From Alphaproteobacteria bacterium UBA3307 (lineage in GTDB: Bacteria; Pseudomonadota; Alphaproteobacteria; RF32; CAG-239): 15,545 bases of DNA. Where the stretch lies: contig DEST01000024.1 in the NCBI GenBank assembly GCA_002361365.1, positions 1 through 15,545 of the forward strand, written 5' to 3'. The notes under the pieces were generated by a model. It was not told where the DNA came from. It ran no database searches and worked only from the letters and a program-made list of their open reading frames with translations. The position numbers and the translations under genes are program-made. Of the stretch, positions 1-8,923 are shown piece by piece; the first letter of the stretch is position 1; each line of letters begins with the position of its first letter.

Positions 1-31
1 TATGGTTTTAATTATTGCAAAGGATAAGACA

Positions 32-3000
32 ATGAGATATTCCCGTTCCGCCATTACCCAGTTAACCAAGTGGTATAAATCAGTTTTAATCAAGTGCGCG
101 TTGTTGAATGCGGCTTTTTTTGTTTCTATGGGAGCAGTTAATGCCAATGCGTCCGCTCCGACGATAACCAACGGCGACGATGCCGCATATACATGGAAAG
201 AAAGCGGCGCCAATACCGGCATCAAAGTTAATGTTGATGAAACGGATTATTACGTTGATATCAAAAAGACCGAATATACCGATGCGAGCGGCGCGCAAAC
301 ACTCAATTATTTTTGGGATGATACAACCAAACAATTGACGGTAACAAATTCCGGTGAGCCAGTTAAAACAGACGGTGTGGAATATGTCGGAAATACTGGT
401 ACATGGGGAGGTGCAGGCAATTATTCGAGTGGCATCGTTGATGCCATAGCCGGAGATTTTGTCGGTAATTCAGTAACAAAAGAGGGCGGTGCGATTTATG
501 CTGTAGGAAGTAGCCAAATAAATGGTATTACCGGCAATTTTATCGGTAATAGATCAAACAGCGGAAGTTTCGGCGGCGGTGCTATATTTCATAACAGCTC
601 AAACAGTATAGGAACAATCACCGGTGATTTTATCGGCAATTACGCAGCATATAAAGGTGGTGCGATTCTTAACACAGGAAACACAAACATAAACTCCATA
701 ACCGGAGACTTTATCGGTAATAAAGCTGCCGGTAACGGCATTGGCGGGGCAATTTATAACTATGTTGGTCGTTTTAGTTCCATAAGCGGAAACTTTATTG
801 CAAATAGTGCCAATCAAGGCGGTGCGATTTTTAATGAAAGTCAGGGAAAATTTGATAACATAACCGGGGATTTTATCGGCAATTCAGCAACAAAAAATGG
901 CGGTGCGATCTATACTTCAGGATACAATACGTATGATTATACTCTTGAGGGGTATACAAATTTTGTTGATTCTTCGTTTATAAATAATACGGCTGAGCAA
1001 GGAGCGGCTATTTATGCAAATGCAGGAAAAGTGCGTGTTACCGCTAAAAACAAAAATATTGAATTTACCAACAACATTGCCACCGGATCAGGTACTAAAG
1101 AAGGGTATGGTATTTATTTAACGGCATATACATCCTCATATGGTGAGGTTTCTTCCGTGCTTGAATTAAATGCGAACAGCGGTAAGAAAATAACCATAAA
1201 TGATACCGTATATTCAAAAAATGTAGACTGTCCGGAAGACGGCAAGGTTGTTATTAACAATTATCCTAATTATAACAGCGGCACTGTTATTTTTAATAAT
1301 AAGTTTGATATAGACCGTATGGAAATTTATGGCGGCACAACTGTTTTGGGGACTGGTACAGCGGCAACATCTTTGACTAAGGCTCAATATTTGGAAGTTT
1401 ACGGCGGAACGCTTTCGTTTGCCAACAATAATATTGACACGCTGGTGTTTGATGAAATTACTGACAAAAATTCGTTCAATTTAGCAATTGATGTTGATGC
1501 TGGGGAAATAGTGACGGCAGATAAGATTAATGCCAGTTTATATTACTCATCTTCATCTCCGGTGTATTTATCGGTATTGAATTTTATAAATGACGATGCA
1601 ACAGAAGGTTCAGTGCAAATTGCCGATGGTAATTTTAGATATGGTTTATCATTGGCAGACGATGTTGATTCGGGAATTTATGCAACAGTGAGCTATGATA
1701 AAGCAACCGGTATATTGAGTTTTGCTGATCCGATAAGCTGGCTTAAACCGACGCTTGGTAGCGATAGCGCTTATAAGTGGACAAAGAACAATACCGGAAT
1801 TATTCCGACTGTTTATAAACCGGGGATAGATGAGGAAAAAACATTCTATCTCAGCATTCAAAAGAAAACTTATGTCGATGCCAATGGTGATGAGCAGACG
1901 CTGACTTATGCTTGGGATGAAAACGAACACGAGCTGACCGTGACGGCATCGGACTTAACCGCATCGAAACCGACAGCTGATACGGACGGTAATTATATCG
2001 GTAATTTTATTAACAACTCTGTAGGAACAGCCAACGGAGGAGCTTTGAACAATTCCGGTACTATTGACACCTTGCAAGGCGATTTTATTGCCAACAGAAC
2101 AATAACGGGATATCATAAATCTTATACAGGTTACGGCGGCGCAATTTATAATACCGGCACCATTAACAACATAACCGGCGATTTCATCAGCAACGGAGCC
2201 AGTGGTGATACCAGCGCTGCCTATTACAGCAATATGGGCGGTGCAATTTATAACGAGGCCGCTGCGGTTATAGGCAATATAAACGGAAGCTTTATCGGCA
2301 ACTATGCCCGCTTAAGTTACGGCGGCGGCATTTATAATAAAGGCAGCATTACAAAAATAACAGCAGATTTTATCGGCAACTGGGCATCAGGAGGAAGTGC
2401 AATTTATAACGCCGTCGGCGGTTCTATCAGCGATATCAGCGGTGATTATATCGGAAACTTTAGCACGGCGCTTCACAATCAGGGAACAATCGGTAAAATC
2501 AAGGGTAATTTCTTGAAAAATAGAGGTGTTGCTATTTATAATGAATCCGGTGATATTGATGAAATATCCGGCTATTTTACCGATATATCCGGACAATACG
2601 GAGCTATTCATTCTGAAATAGATTCCAATAACCTAAAAAATGCCACAATCGGTTCCATCACCGGTGAGTTTATCGGTAATACGGCAGAGGATTATAGCGG
2701 CGGTGCTATTTTCGTAGAAAGCTATTCAGGTGATTATGAAGCCAATATCGGCAAAATTACCGGCACGTTCAAAAATAATACCGCCGGCATAAACGGCTAT
2801 GGTGACGGTAACGGCGGTGCAATTTATATACGCAATTACAGCAATGCCGAGACTATTGAAAAAATCAGCGGAACGTTTGAAAATAACAGTGCTAAGTATA
2901 GGGGCGGAGCTGTATATTTTGCCGGCAAAACCGATTTAATTTACGGTACGTTCAAAAATAACAGTGTAATCTTTACGGCAAATATTGATAATGCAAGAGG

Positions 3001-6000
3001 CGGAGCACTATATACCGAAGGAACAATCACCAGCCTGACCGGAGCGTTTGAAAACAATACTTCAAGCGGATTCGGTGGTGCTCTTTATGCCACCGGTAGC
3101 AGTAATATTGTAAATTCAACCGCTGATTTTAGCGGCAACGGAGCAGTTTACGGCGGAGCAATTTCCAATTTCGGTCAAATTACATTGTCCGGCAGTTTAT
3201 TTGAAAACAACAGTGCCGGTCAATACGGCGGTGCAATTTATACCGGCGGCAATGCCACAATTACAAACGCAACATTTACCGGAAACTCGGCAACCTACAG
3301 AGGCGGTGCAATTTTAAGTTATAATCAAACAACCGAAATCCTAGATTCTTCGTTCACAAACAATAAGTCGCCGGAAGGAGCGGCAATATTTGTGAACGGC
3401 GGTACGGTCAATATAACCGCTAAGAACAAAGATGTCGAATTTACCAACAATAATACAACAGGAACAGCCGAAGGTACAGGCACCGGTATTCATATCGTCA
3501 ACGGTGTGTTTAATTTGAATGCAGCTTCCGGCAAAAAGATAACGATTAATGATAATGTTTATTTGGGCGGCACGCTTGGCATCAACACCGGAGATGAAAA
3601 TAATTCCGGTTCGATTATATTTAACGGCAGTGTCGGCACAAATTACGGTAATGCCGAATTTGGCGGCGGCAACATAAAATTTGCTAAATACACGGATGGC
3701 TTGTATTTTGGGACGTTGACAGTCTCCGGCGATACAACGCTTGATTTGCAAAACGATTCTGCCGGAGAATTAATGTATGCCGACACTTTGACCGGCACCG
3801 GCAATCTTACGTTCAATGTTGATTATGATGCCTCCAACGGACATATGGATTATATATACGCCATAGGCGGTGCGGGAACGGTTACCTTAAACGCCATAAA
3901 AGTTTTGGCCGATGGTAAGGCAACCTCAGCAAAGTATCTTTATTTTGATGGTTCACCAGAAAACATCAATGTTATCGATAGTGCCATAGTTGCTCAAACT
4001 GCGGATTATCGCTATACATTTACGCCGGATACAGCCGTCAAAGGTCGTTTGAATGTTACGCGCACGGCCTTTGAGGCAACTTTGGCTGATGCTATTGCCG
4101 ATGCAACGACGAGTTCATATACCATGGGTTCAGACTTTACGTTTGATGAAAACGGTCAGGGAACATTGGCCGGCGATGGTCGTAATTTCACCATTTTCGG
4201 GCAAAACCACGTTATAGCCGGCGGCGGTACATCCAGCTATATAAAAACTTCTGCCGGTCAAACGCTGAGCATTGAAAATGCCTCATTCCAAAATATGTCA
4301 CCGTCAATCAGCAATCAGGGCAATTTGAACCTGAAAAATGTGAAGTTTGCTGCGCAGGATTATACCGATGTTATCAATAACGGCACCTTGAATTTGGACG
4401 GCACCAACACGGTCAATTATATAGCTTGGGATAACGATAATCCGAACAAAATTGTAAATGTTAACGGCGGTACCACAACCGTTAGCGGCGCTATCTATCA
4501 AAACGAGCTGAATGTGGCCGAAGGTGCAACCTTAATCTTAGGTAACAAATATTCCAGTATACTATCGGCTTTTGATAATAAAGGCACGGTAGAAGTTGCC
4601 AATCGTTTGATTTTGAACGGTGCAGATATGAAAAACAGCGGCACCATTAACGGCGACGGTGAGGTGCAGATTTATAACGATGGCGACGGCACGGCGTATA
4701 TGGAAAATACCGGTACCATGAATAACGTTTTGGTATCAACCAAAGGTACGTTGAAAACTGCCGCGGAAAATATCAACGGCACACTCAAGAGTAACGGCAC
4801 GTTATTACTGAGCGGCACGTTGAACAAAGACATTGAAGCCGTTGATCCCTCATCAGCAACTGGTACGATTAAAATTGACGATACGCTCAAAGTTGATGCC
4901 TCCGGAGCCGAAGGAAATACAATTTATACCAACCATAATGTGTTTGATTTGAACAACGGCACGCTTGATATGAAAAACGGTAAAATTGATACGTTGCGCG
5001 TTAATTTCAACAATGCAACCGGTGCCGGTAATTTGGCGCTTGATATTGATTTGAGCGGAGAAACAGTGGCAAACGACGTATTTTCGGCGGCCGGTGTCGG
5101 TATTGGCTGTAATGATACGGTAACCGTCAGCGATTTGAACCTTATCGGCACTTTGAAACCGTTTGAGGCACAAATCTTAAAAGGTGACATTCAAAATCGT
5201 AAGTTACTATTGAGTGATTCGGTAGCAGCGCAGTATAATAAAACCGATACAAAGACGCGCTATGAAAGTGACGATTTGACCGCAACCGCTTCGTGGAATG
5301 ATACTTTCAATACCAGAAAATATGAAACGGTTACCACCAAAAAGCTCGAAACCTATTCGGCTGTTGCTACGGTGGAAAATCATAATTCTTTGCGCTATAC
5401 GGAAACAACCGGTCCGGAAACTCTGGTGGAAGAAACTACCGAGGGCGATACGTTGGCCTTATTGAACAAAACAACGCAATTTGGCGCAACCGAAAGAAAG
5501 TTTGTAACATCTGATGCCAATGCAACCCATAATGTATCGGAAGATTTAGGCACAACGGCGGCGGGCAAATTAACGGTTCAAGGCGCAATCGACGGCACAA
5601 ATACTTCAACCATAGACCTTAAAGGCAAAGACGGCTTTAAGGTTAGTGATGGTGCCGAAGTTGTTTTAGATACGGTTAAATTGGTCGGTGCCAAAGCCGA
5701 AGACGGCACGCTGGTTGATAATAAATCCGGCACGGTTGAATTGAATAATGTTGAGATTGCCGAAAGTTCCAAGGCTACAATCGCCAACAACGCAACTTTG
5801 AACATAAAGGGTAATAACAACATTAAATCCGGAATCAAAGGCACCGGTACCACCAACATCAAGAGCGGGAAAACCACTTTAGCGGCAATTGAACAAAATA
5901 AGATTAACATAGCTTCCGGCGCAGTTTTAAATGCTGATGCCGATAAAGTTAATGCCACGATTGCCAACTCCGGCACTTATACCATTACCGGCGGTACCAT

Positions 6001-7498
6001 CAGTAAAAATGTAACCGGCGGTAAGTTGAATGTTAAAGGTGATGTTAAGGTTGGTGGCAATGCTGATGTAAGCACAAAATCGGCGAATGTGGCGAAAGGT
6101 GCTTCACTTGATGTCGGCACAAACAGTGTTGATTTGGGTGATGCCACAATTGACGGCACGATTAAACTCGAAATTACCGATATTGCGGCAAGTTCCAACA
6201 AATACACCGGCGGACAGATTAACGCAAAGAGCTTGAATTTAGGTAAAGATTCAAAACTTTCGCTCACAATTGCACCGAACCTGATTGCCAAGAAGACCTC
6301 TACAGGTGCTTTGGATATTATCAATGTCAGCGGTGCAACAACCGGCCAATTTGCGGAAATGATGTCGAATAATCGCTATAAGTTAGATCCGACAAGCGAC
6401 GGTAAATTCGTGATTACAAACTATGCTTCGGTTGCCGATATCATCAACGAAGCCGGTGGCACAAGCAATGATATCGCTACCGGTGAAACGTGGGACGAGA
6501 CAAGCTTTATAGCCGGTTCCAAGGCAAGTGAAGTTCAGAACGTGTTGAATGATTTGTCACAACATAATGAAAAAGGTTATGTTAAGGCATTGACCGACCT
6601 TGCACCGACAGATTCCTTGGTCCATGTTGGGGTAACGCAAGACTTTAACAATCTTATCGGCGAACAAGTTGCCGCCAGATTGAATCGTGAAGGTTTGAAC
6701 TCCGGCGATGTATTCGAAAAACGCGGTGCTTGGATACAAACGCTTTACAACCATTCCAAACAGGATGAAAATAGCAAGAATCAAGGCTTTACCGGAAAAA
6801 CAGCTGGAGTTGCTTTAGGTTTGGATGGCGAGATTAAGGATAACCTGACCGTCGGCTTAGGCTATGCATATGGTAAGAGTGATGTTGATTCGGCTGGACG
6901 TGATATAGATATTGACGGCCATACGCTTTACATTTACGGCAAATATCAACCGTCTGCATGGTATGTTCGCGGTTTGGCGCACTACGGCTTTGCTAAGTAT
7001 GAAGAAAAAGCCAATATTGCCGGTATTGCCAATAAAGCAAAATATGATGTCCATAACTTCGGTGCAAGAGCGTTTGTCGGTTATGATTTGCCGAACGGTT
7101 TTACACCTGAGGCCGGATTGCGTATCACGCGTATTGACCGCAAGAATTACACAGACAGCTTCGGTCAACACGTCAAATCTGACGGCATTGATATTTTAAC
7201 CGCATCCATGGGGGTTAATTACTCAACAACCGTTACCACCAAAGACCCAAAGTGGGCTCCGAAAGCTCACGTTGCTTTGACCTATGATATTTTGAGTGAC
7301 GACTCAAATGCCACAGTAAATGTCGGAAACGGCGTTTATAATATTGAGGGTAAGAAATTAAATCGCTTTGGTGCAGAAGCCGGTATTGGCGCAGAAATCA
7401 GTGTTGGTAACTGGGATTTCTCAGCCGAATATGATTTAGGTGTTCGTAAAGATTATCTCAGCCATACCGGAATGCTGAAAGCAAAATATAACTTCTAA
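32..7498 (+). CDS. Giant Pmp-like type V autotransporter adhesin
   Basis: This is a secreted surface protein whose own C-terminal barrel would export its passenger across the outer membrane. I chose the ATG at 32 because AAGGAT sits about 8 nt upstream; the ATG at 2 would only add ten residues before the signal peptide. Numbering from 32, residues 1-42 are a long signal peptide (basic start, hydrophobic core, ending NASA). Residues 43-about 2100 are a beta-helical passenger with roughly twenty GGAI-type and FIGN/FxxN motifs, the pair that defines Chlamydia Pmp repeats. A module starting at P43 recurs from P573, including matching KKITIND segments near residues 386 and 1167. Later passenger parts are Gly/Asn/Thr-rich with no GGAI motifs. 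Residues about 2233-2488 form the autotransporter barrel (from AWIQTLYN), ending in the classic terminal Phe (AKYNF). The frame is intact. Family assignment is firm; the ligand is unknown. It could be island cargo, judging from the tRNA scar downstream. Confidence 0.93.
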   Translation: MRYSRSAITQLTKWYKSVLIKCALLNAAFFVSMGAVNANASAPTITNGDDAAYTWKESGANTGIKVNVDETDYYVDIKKTEYTDASGAQTLNYFWDDTTKQLTVTNSGEPVKTDGVEYVGNTGTWGGAGNYSSGIVDAIAGDFVGNSVTKEGGAIYAVGSSQINGITGNFIGNRSNSGSFGGGAIFHNSSNSIGTITGDFIGNYAAYKGGAILNTGNTNINSITGDFIGNKAAGNGIGGAIYNYVGRFSSISGNFIANSANQGGAIFNESQGKFDNITGDFIGNSATKNGGAIYTSGYNTYDYTLEGYTNFVDSSFINNTAEQGAAIYANAGKVRVTAKNKNIEFTNNIATGSGTKEGYGIYLTAYTSSYGEVSSVLELNANSGKKITINDTVYSKNVDCPEDGKVVINNYPNYNSGTVIFNNKFDIDRMEIYGGTTVLGTGTAATSLTKAQYLEVYGGTLSFANNNIDTLVFDEITDKNSFNLAIDVDAGEIVTADKINASLYYSSSSPVYLSVLNFINDDATEGSVQIADGNFRYGLSLADDVDSGIYATVSYDKATGILSFADPISWLKPTLGSDSAYKWTKNNTGIIPTVYKPGIDEEKTFYLSIQKKTYVDANGDEQTLTYAWDENEHELTVTASDLTASKPTADTDGNYIGNFINNSVGTANGGALNNSGTIDTLQGDFIANRTITGYHKSYTGYGGAIYNTGTINNITGDFISNGASGDTSAAYYSNMGGAIYNEAAAVIGNINGSFIGNYARLSYGGGIYNKGSITKITADFIGNWASGGSAIYNAVGGSISDISGDYIGNFSTALHNQGTIGKIKGNFLKNRGVAIYNESGDIDEISGYFTDISGQYGAIHSEIDSNNLKNATIGSITGEFIGNTAEDYSGGAIFVESYSGDYEANIGKITGTFKNNTAGINGYGDGNGGAIYIRNYSNAETIEKISGTFENNSAKYRGGAVYFAGKTDLIYGTFKNNSVIFTANIDNARGGALYTEGTITSLTGAFENNTSSGFGGALYATGSSNIVNSTADFSGNGAVYGGAISNFGQITLSGSLFENNSAGQYGGAIYTGGNATITNATFTGNSATYRGGAILSYNQTTEILDSSFTNNKSPEGAAIFVNGGTVNITAKNKDVEFTNNNTTGTAEGTGTGIHIVNGVFNLNAASGKKITINDNVYLGGTLGINTGDENNSGSIIFNGSVGTNYGNAEFGGGNIKFAKYTDGLYFGTLTVSGDTTLDLQNDSAGELMYADTLTGTGNLTFNVDYDASNGHMDYIYAIGGAGTVTLNAIKVLADGKATSAKYLYFDGSPENINVIDSAIVAQTADYRYTFTPDTAVKGRLNVTRTAFEATLADAIADATTSSYTMGSDFTFDENGQGTLAGDGRNFTIFGQNHVIAGGGTSSYIKTSAGQTLSIENASFQNMSPSISNQGNLNLKNVKFAAQDYTDVINNGTLNLDGTNTVNYIAWDNDNPNKIVNVNGGTTTVSGAIYQNELNVAEGATLILGNKYSSILSAFDNKGTVEVANRLILNGADMKNSGTINGDGEVQIYNDGDGTAYMENTGTMNNVLVSTKGTLKTAAENINGTLKSNGTLLLSGTLNKDIEAVDPSSATGTIKIDDTLKVDASGAEGNTIYTNHNVFDLNNGTLDMKNGKIDTLRVNFNNATGAGNLALDIDLSGETVANDVFSAAGVGIGCNDTVTVSDLNLIGTLKPFEAQILKGDIQNRKLLLSDSVAAQYNKTDTKTRYESDDLTATASWNDTFNTRKYETVTTKKLETYSAVATVENHNSLRYTETTGPETLVEETTEGDTLALLNKTTQFGATERKFVTSDANATHNVSEDLGTTAAGKLTVQGAIDGTNTSTIDLKGKDGFKVSDGAEVVLDTVKLVGAKAEDGTLVDNKSGTVELNNVEIAESSKATIANNATLNIKGNNNIKSGIKGTGTTNIKSGKTTLAAIEQNKINIASGAVLNADADKVNATIANSGTYTITGGTISKNVTGGKLNVKGDVKVGGNADVSTKSANVAKGASLDVGTNSVDLGDATIDGTIKLEITDIAASSNKYTGGQINAKSLNLGKDSKLSLTIAPNLIAKKTSTGALDIINVSGATTGQFAEMMSNNRYKLDPTSDGKFVITNYASVADIINEAGGTSNDIATGETWDETSFIAGSKASEVQNVLNDLSQHNEKGYVKALTDLAPTDSLVHVGVTQDFNNLIGEQVAARLNREGLNSGDVFEKRGAWIQTLYNHSKQDENSKNQGFTGKTAGVALGLDGEIKDNLTVGLGYAYGKSDVDSAGRDIDIDGHTLYIYGKYQPSAWYVRGLAHYGFAKYEEKANIAGIANKAKYDVHNFGARAFVGYDLPNGFTPEAGLRITRIDRKNYTDSFGQHVKSDGIDILTASMGVNYSTTVTTKDPKWAPKAHVALTYDILSDDSNATVNVGNGVYNIEGKKLNRFGAEAGIGAEISVGNWDFSAEYDLGVRKDYLSHTGMLKAKYNF

Positions 7499-7515
7499 TA
7501 CGCTTATAATTAACG

Positions 7516-7553
7516 AAAATCCCTGTCGGAGTAATCTGAGAGGGATTTTTTTT
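7516..7553 (+). terminator. Intrinsic terminator of the autotransporter gene
   Basis: A perfect 9-bp stem pairs AAAATCCCT (7516-7524) with AGGGATTTT (7541-7549) around a 16-nt loop and continues into a T run to 7553. It lies 18 nt after the stop codon of the autotransporter, so that gene is probably transcribed alone. Confidence 0.88.
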
Positions 7554-7595
7554 ACGATTTAATCCGAATTGGTATTTGGGAAACAAAACTTTTCA

Positions 7596-7622
7596 AAACA
7601 AATCGAAAATCTCGATTCGTTT
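7596..7622. repeat. Imperfect inverted repeat in the 7554-7806 gap
   Basis: AAACAAATCGA (7596-7606) and TCGATTCGTTT (7612-7622) form an inverted repeat with 10 of 11 positions pairing and a 5-nt spacer. The octamer CGATTCGT inside the right arm is repeated directly 12 bp on (7613-7620 and 7625-7632). It could be an operator or recombinase site; there is no direct evidence of function. Confidence 0.5.
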
Positions 7623-7652
7623 GCCGATTCGTACGGTTTGTTTCAAACTGCC

Positions 7653-7701
7653 GTAAAACAAAACACAATTTCGTAAAACTCAATAAAACTCGGTAAAACT
7701 C
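7653..7701 (+). repeat. Helically phased TAAAAC motif array
   Basis: The motif GTAAAAC starts at 7653, 7673 and 7693, and ATAAAAC starts at 7683. All four sit on a 10-bp register, and the last three share the extended form (G/A)TAAAACTC. A 14-nt stretch of the array (7677-7690) recurs exactly at 12415-12428 inside the integrase promoter. Phased short direct repeats suit a cooperative DNA-binding protein such as an integrase arm site or a repressor; this is inference. Confidence 0.55.
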
Positions 7702-7761
7702 AAAAATTTTTTATTTTCGATATTCTGGAAAGTAGGCTCTTCCTATGAGAAAGTGAAGTCA

Positions 7762-7788
7762 GAGAGCAATGGTGCTCTTGGATTTTTT
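7762..7788 (+). terminator. Terminator-like hairpin (possible attenuator) in the leader of the 7807 gene
   Basis: GAGAGCA (7762-7768) pairs with TGCTCTT (7773-7779) around the tetraloop ATGG, with a six-T run at 7783-7788. The ribosome binding site of the next gene begins within about 10 nt. No other gene ends here, so this is either an attenuator in the leader or the end of a short upstream transcript. Seven base pairs including one G-T make it only moderately stable. Confidence 0.5.
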
Positions 7789-7806
7789 AACGAAAGGAAT
7801 ACTAAA

Positions 7807-8298
7807 ATGAAAAATTTTTTGAACAAATATAACGCAACCAAATTGGAAACAACCAAAGACGATAGTCAGCTTTCTTTAGAGGGCTACAAACGCCGCATTT
7901 TGAAAATTTTGGATGAGAACATCATCAACTTCAAAAATCACTCGTGGAATCTCTCTAACCGGATGAACAAGCTGATTATTGACGGCGAAAGCAACTCGGT
8001 TTTCACACTCCGCTTAGGTGGCAAACGCATTATGCGCTACTCTTTGGAGTATCTGAACGATCAGCAAAAGCTCGAGTTCTTGTCGGATTTCTATGAAAGC
8101 GTGAAACAAGGCGATTTTGATGAGGATATCATTAACTTCATCGCCGAAGAAAAAGAAAAGGCTTACCGTCGCAAAAAGGAATGCAATGCCAGACGCCGTG
8201 AAAAACAGCATCACACGCAACAAAGAACGACTATGCCGTCGGAAAACGTTGTAACTCAGCAAAGCGTCGTTTTTGTGCCGAGATATCAAACACTTTAA
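7807..8298 (+). CDS. Hypothetical protein, charged and helical (163 aa)
   Basis: I do not recognise this family. The ATG at 7807 is preferred because GAAAGGA lies about 8 nt upstream; an in-frame GTG at 7753 would place the start upstream of a terminator-like hairpin and has no clear binding site. The protein is soluble in appearance, with no signal peptide or membrane segment. It has a central helical domain (residues about 20-110) and a very basic stretch near 120-135 (KAYRRKKECNARRREK) followed by a Gln/Thr-rich tail, which suggests nucleic-acid contact. It is followed after 20 nt by the next gene on the same strand, so the two are probably one operon. Confidence is high that it is a gene, low on function. 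Confidence 0.75.
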   Translation: MKNFLNKYNATKLETTKDDSQLSLEGYKRRILKILDENIINFKNHSWNLSNRMNKLIIDGESNSVFTLRLGGKRIMRYSLEYLNDQQKLEFLSDFYESVKQGDFDEDIINFIAEEKEKAYRRKKECNARRREKQHHTQQRTTMPSENVVTQQSVVFVPRYQTL

Positions 8299-8318
8299 TT
8301 TTGTGAAAGGAAAAGACT

Positions 8319-8873
8319 ATGCATTATTTGGTAGTTGCAAAAGTCAAGGATTATCCGGTTATTGGTGATCTTATCTTTGGATTAACAAGACACACGGATA
8401 TCCTCAATCCGAATGATTTAAATGGAGGCAAGTGGGAAAACATAACTGGTGAATTTCAAGATTATTGGAGCAACTCTTACCTGTATCCCAAAATGGCTTT
8501 AGTGTTGTTTCATGAAATGTTTGCTGATTACGGTAAAGATGTTCCTTATAAGGGTGATAAATACACCCTGGAAGAACTTCTCCAAAAAAAGAGACAATTC
8601 ATAAAAGATCATGGTTTTTGGGTAGATGATGGAAATGTTTATGCCAAAGTTTCCGGGAACTTTGATTACATTGCCCCTGGCGGTAAATACGACATGGAAA
8701 ACAAGAATAAAGCAGTAAGGAACAAAGATGTTGTCGCAAAATTCGGTAAAGTTGATGTATTTGTTTTGCCGGACTTTGAATGTCGCTTTACGAAACATCG
8801 TGATGTTGAATGCCCATACCAAGATGATGACGAAGTCTGGGTACTTGACGGCTACACTTATTGCAACTGGTAA
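8319..8873 (+). CDS. Hypothetical protein, acidic and aromatic-rich (184 aa)
   Basis: I do not recognise this family. A clear GAAAGG site lies about 8 nt before the ATG, and the gene follows its upstream partner by 20 nt. The product is soluble, without signal peptide or membrane helices, and rich in Asp, Tyr and Trp. It is largely free of Cys except near the C-terminus (FECRF, VECPY, YCNW), where three Cys cluster within about 30 residues. That spacing is not a standard zinc-finger pattern. It ends 20 nt before a strong hairpin. It may act with the 7807 product, but the sequence does not show how. Confidence 0.75.
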   Translation: MHYLVVAKVKDYPVIGDLIFGLTRHTDILNPNDLNGGKWENITGEFQDYWSNSYLYPKMALVLFHEMFADYGKDVPYKGDKYTLEELLQKKRQFIKDHGFWVDDGNVYAKVSGNFDYIAPGGKYDMENKNKAVRNKDVVAKFGKVDVFVLPDFECRFTKHRDVECPYQDDDEVWVLDGYTYCNW

Positions 8874-8893
8874 CTTTTATTTTTGAACAAACG

Positions 8894-8923
8894 AAGGGAG
8901 CATTATTGCTCCCTTTGTTTTAG
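8894..8923. terminator. Shared terminator between convergent genes
   Basis: AAGGGAGCA (8894-8902) and TGCTCCCTT (8907-8915) form a perfect 9-bp stem with loop TTAT. A T-rich tail on the plus strand (TTTGTTTTAG) makes it a good terminator for the two-gene plus operon. The minus-strand gene stops at 8920-8922, right beside it, so the hairpin can also end that transcript, although the minus-strand tail is less T-rich. Confidence 0.82.

Noticed and set aside
6912..7199. 95-codon plus-strand frame inside the autotransporter barrel
   Set aside because: It is out of frame with a strongly supported gene, has no binding site and reads as low-quality protein.
7554..7700. attL of the element at the left repeats
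   Set aside because: The repeats resemble those near the integrase, but no tRNA sequence is present there, so an attL cannot be placed.
7653..7701. CRISPR-like array
   Set aside because: The repeat unit is only 7-10 bp without spacers of CRISPR size, and no cas gene is present.
7753..7806. GTG start at 7753 for the 163-aa protein
   Set aside because: It would put the hairpin and T run inside the coding region and lacks a ribosome binding site, while 7807 has a good one.
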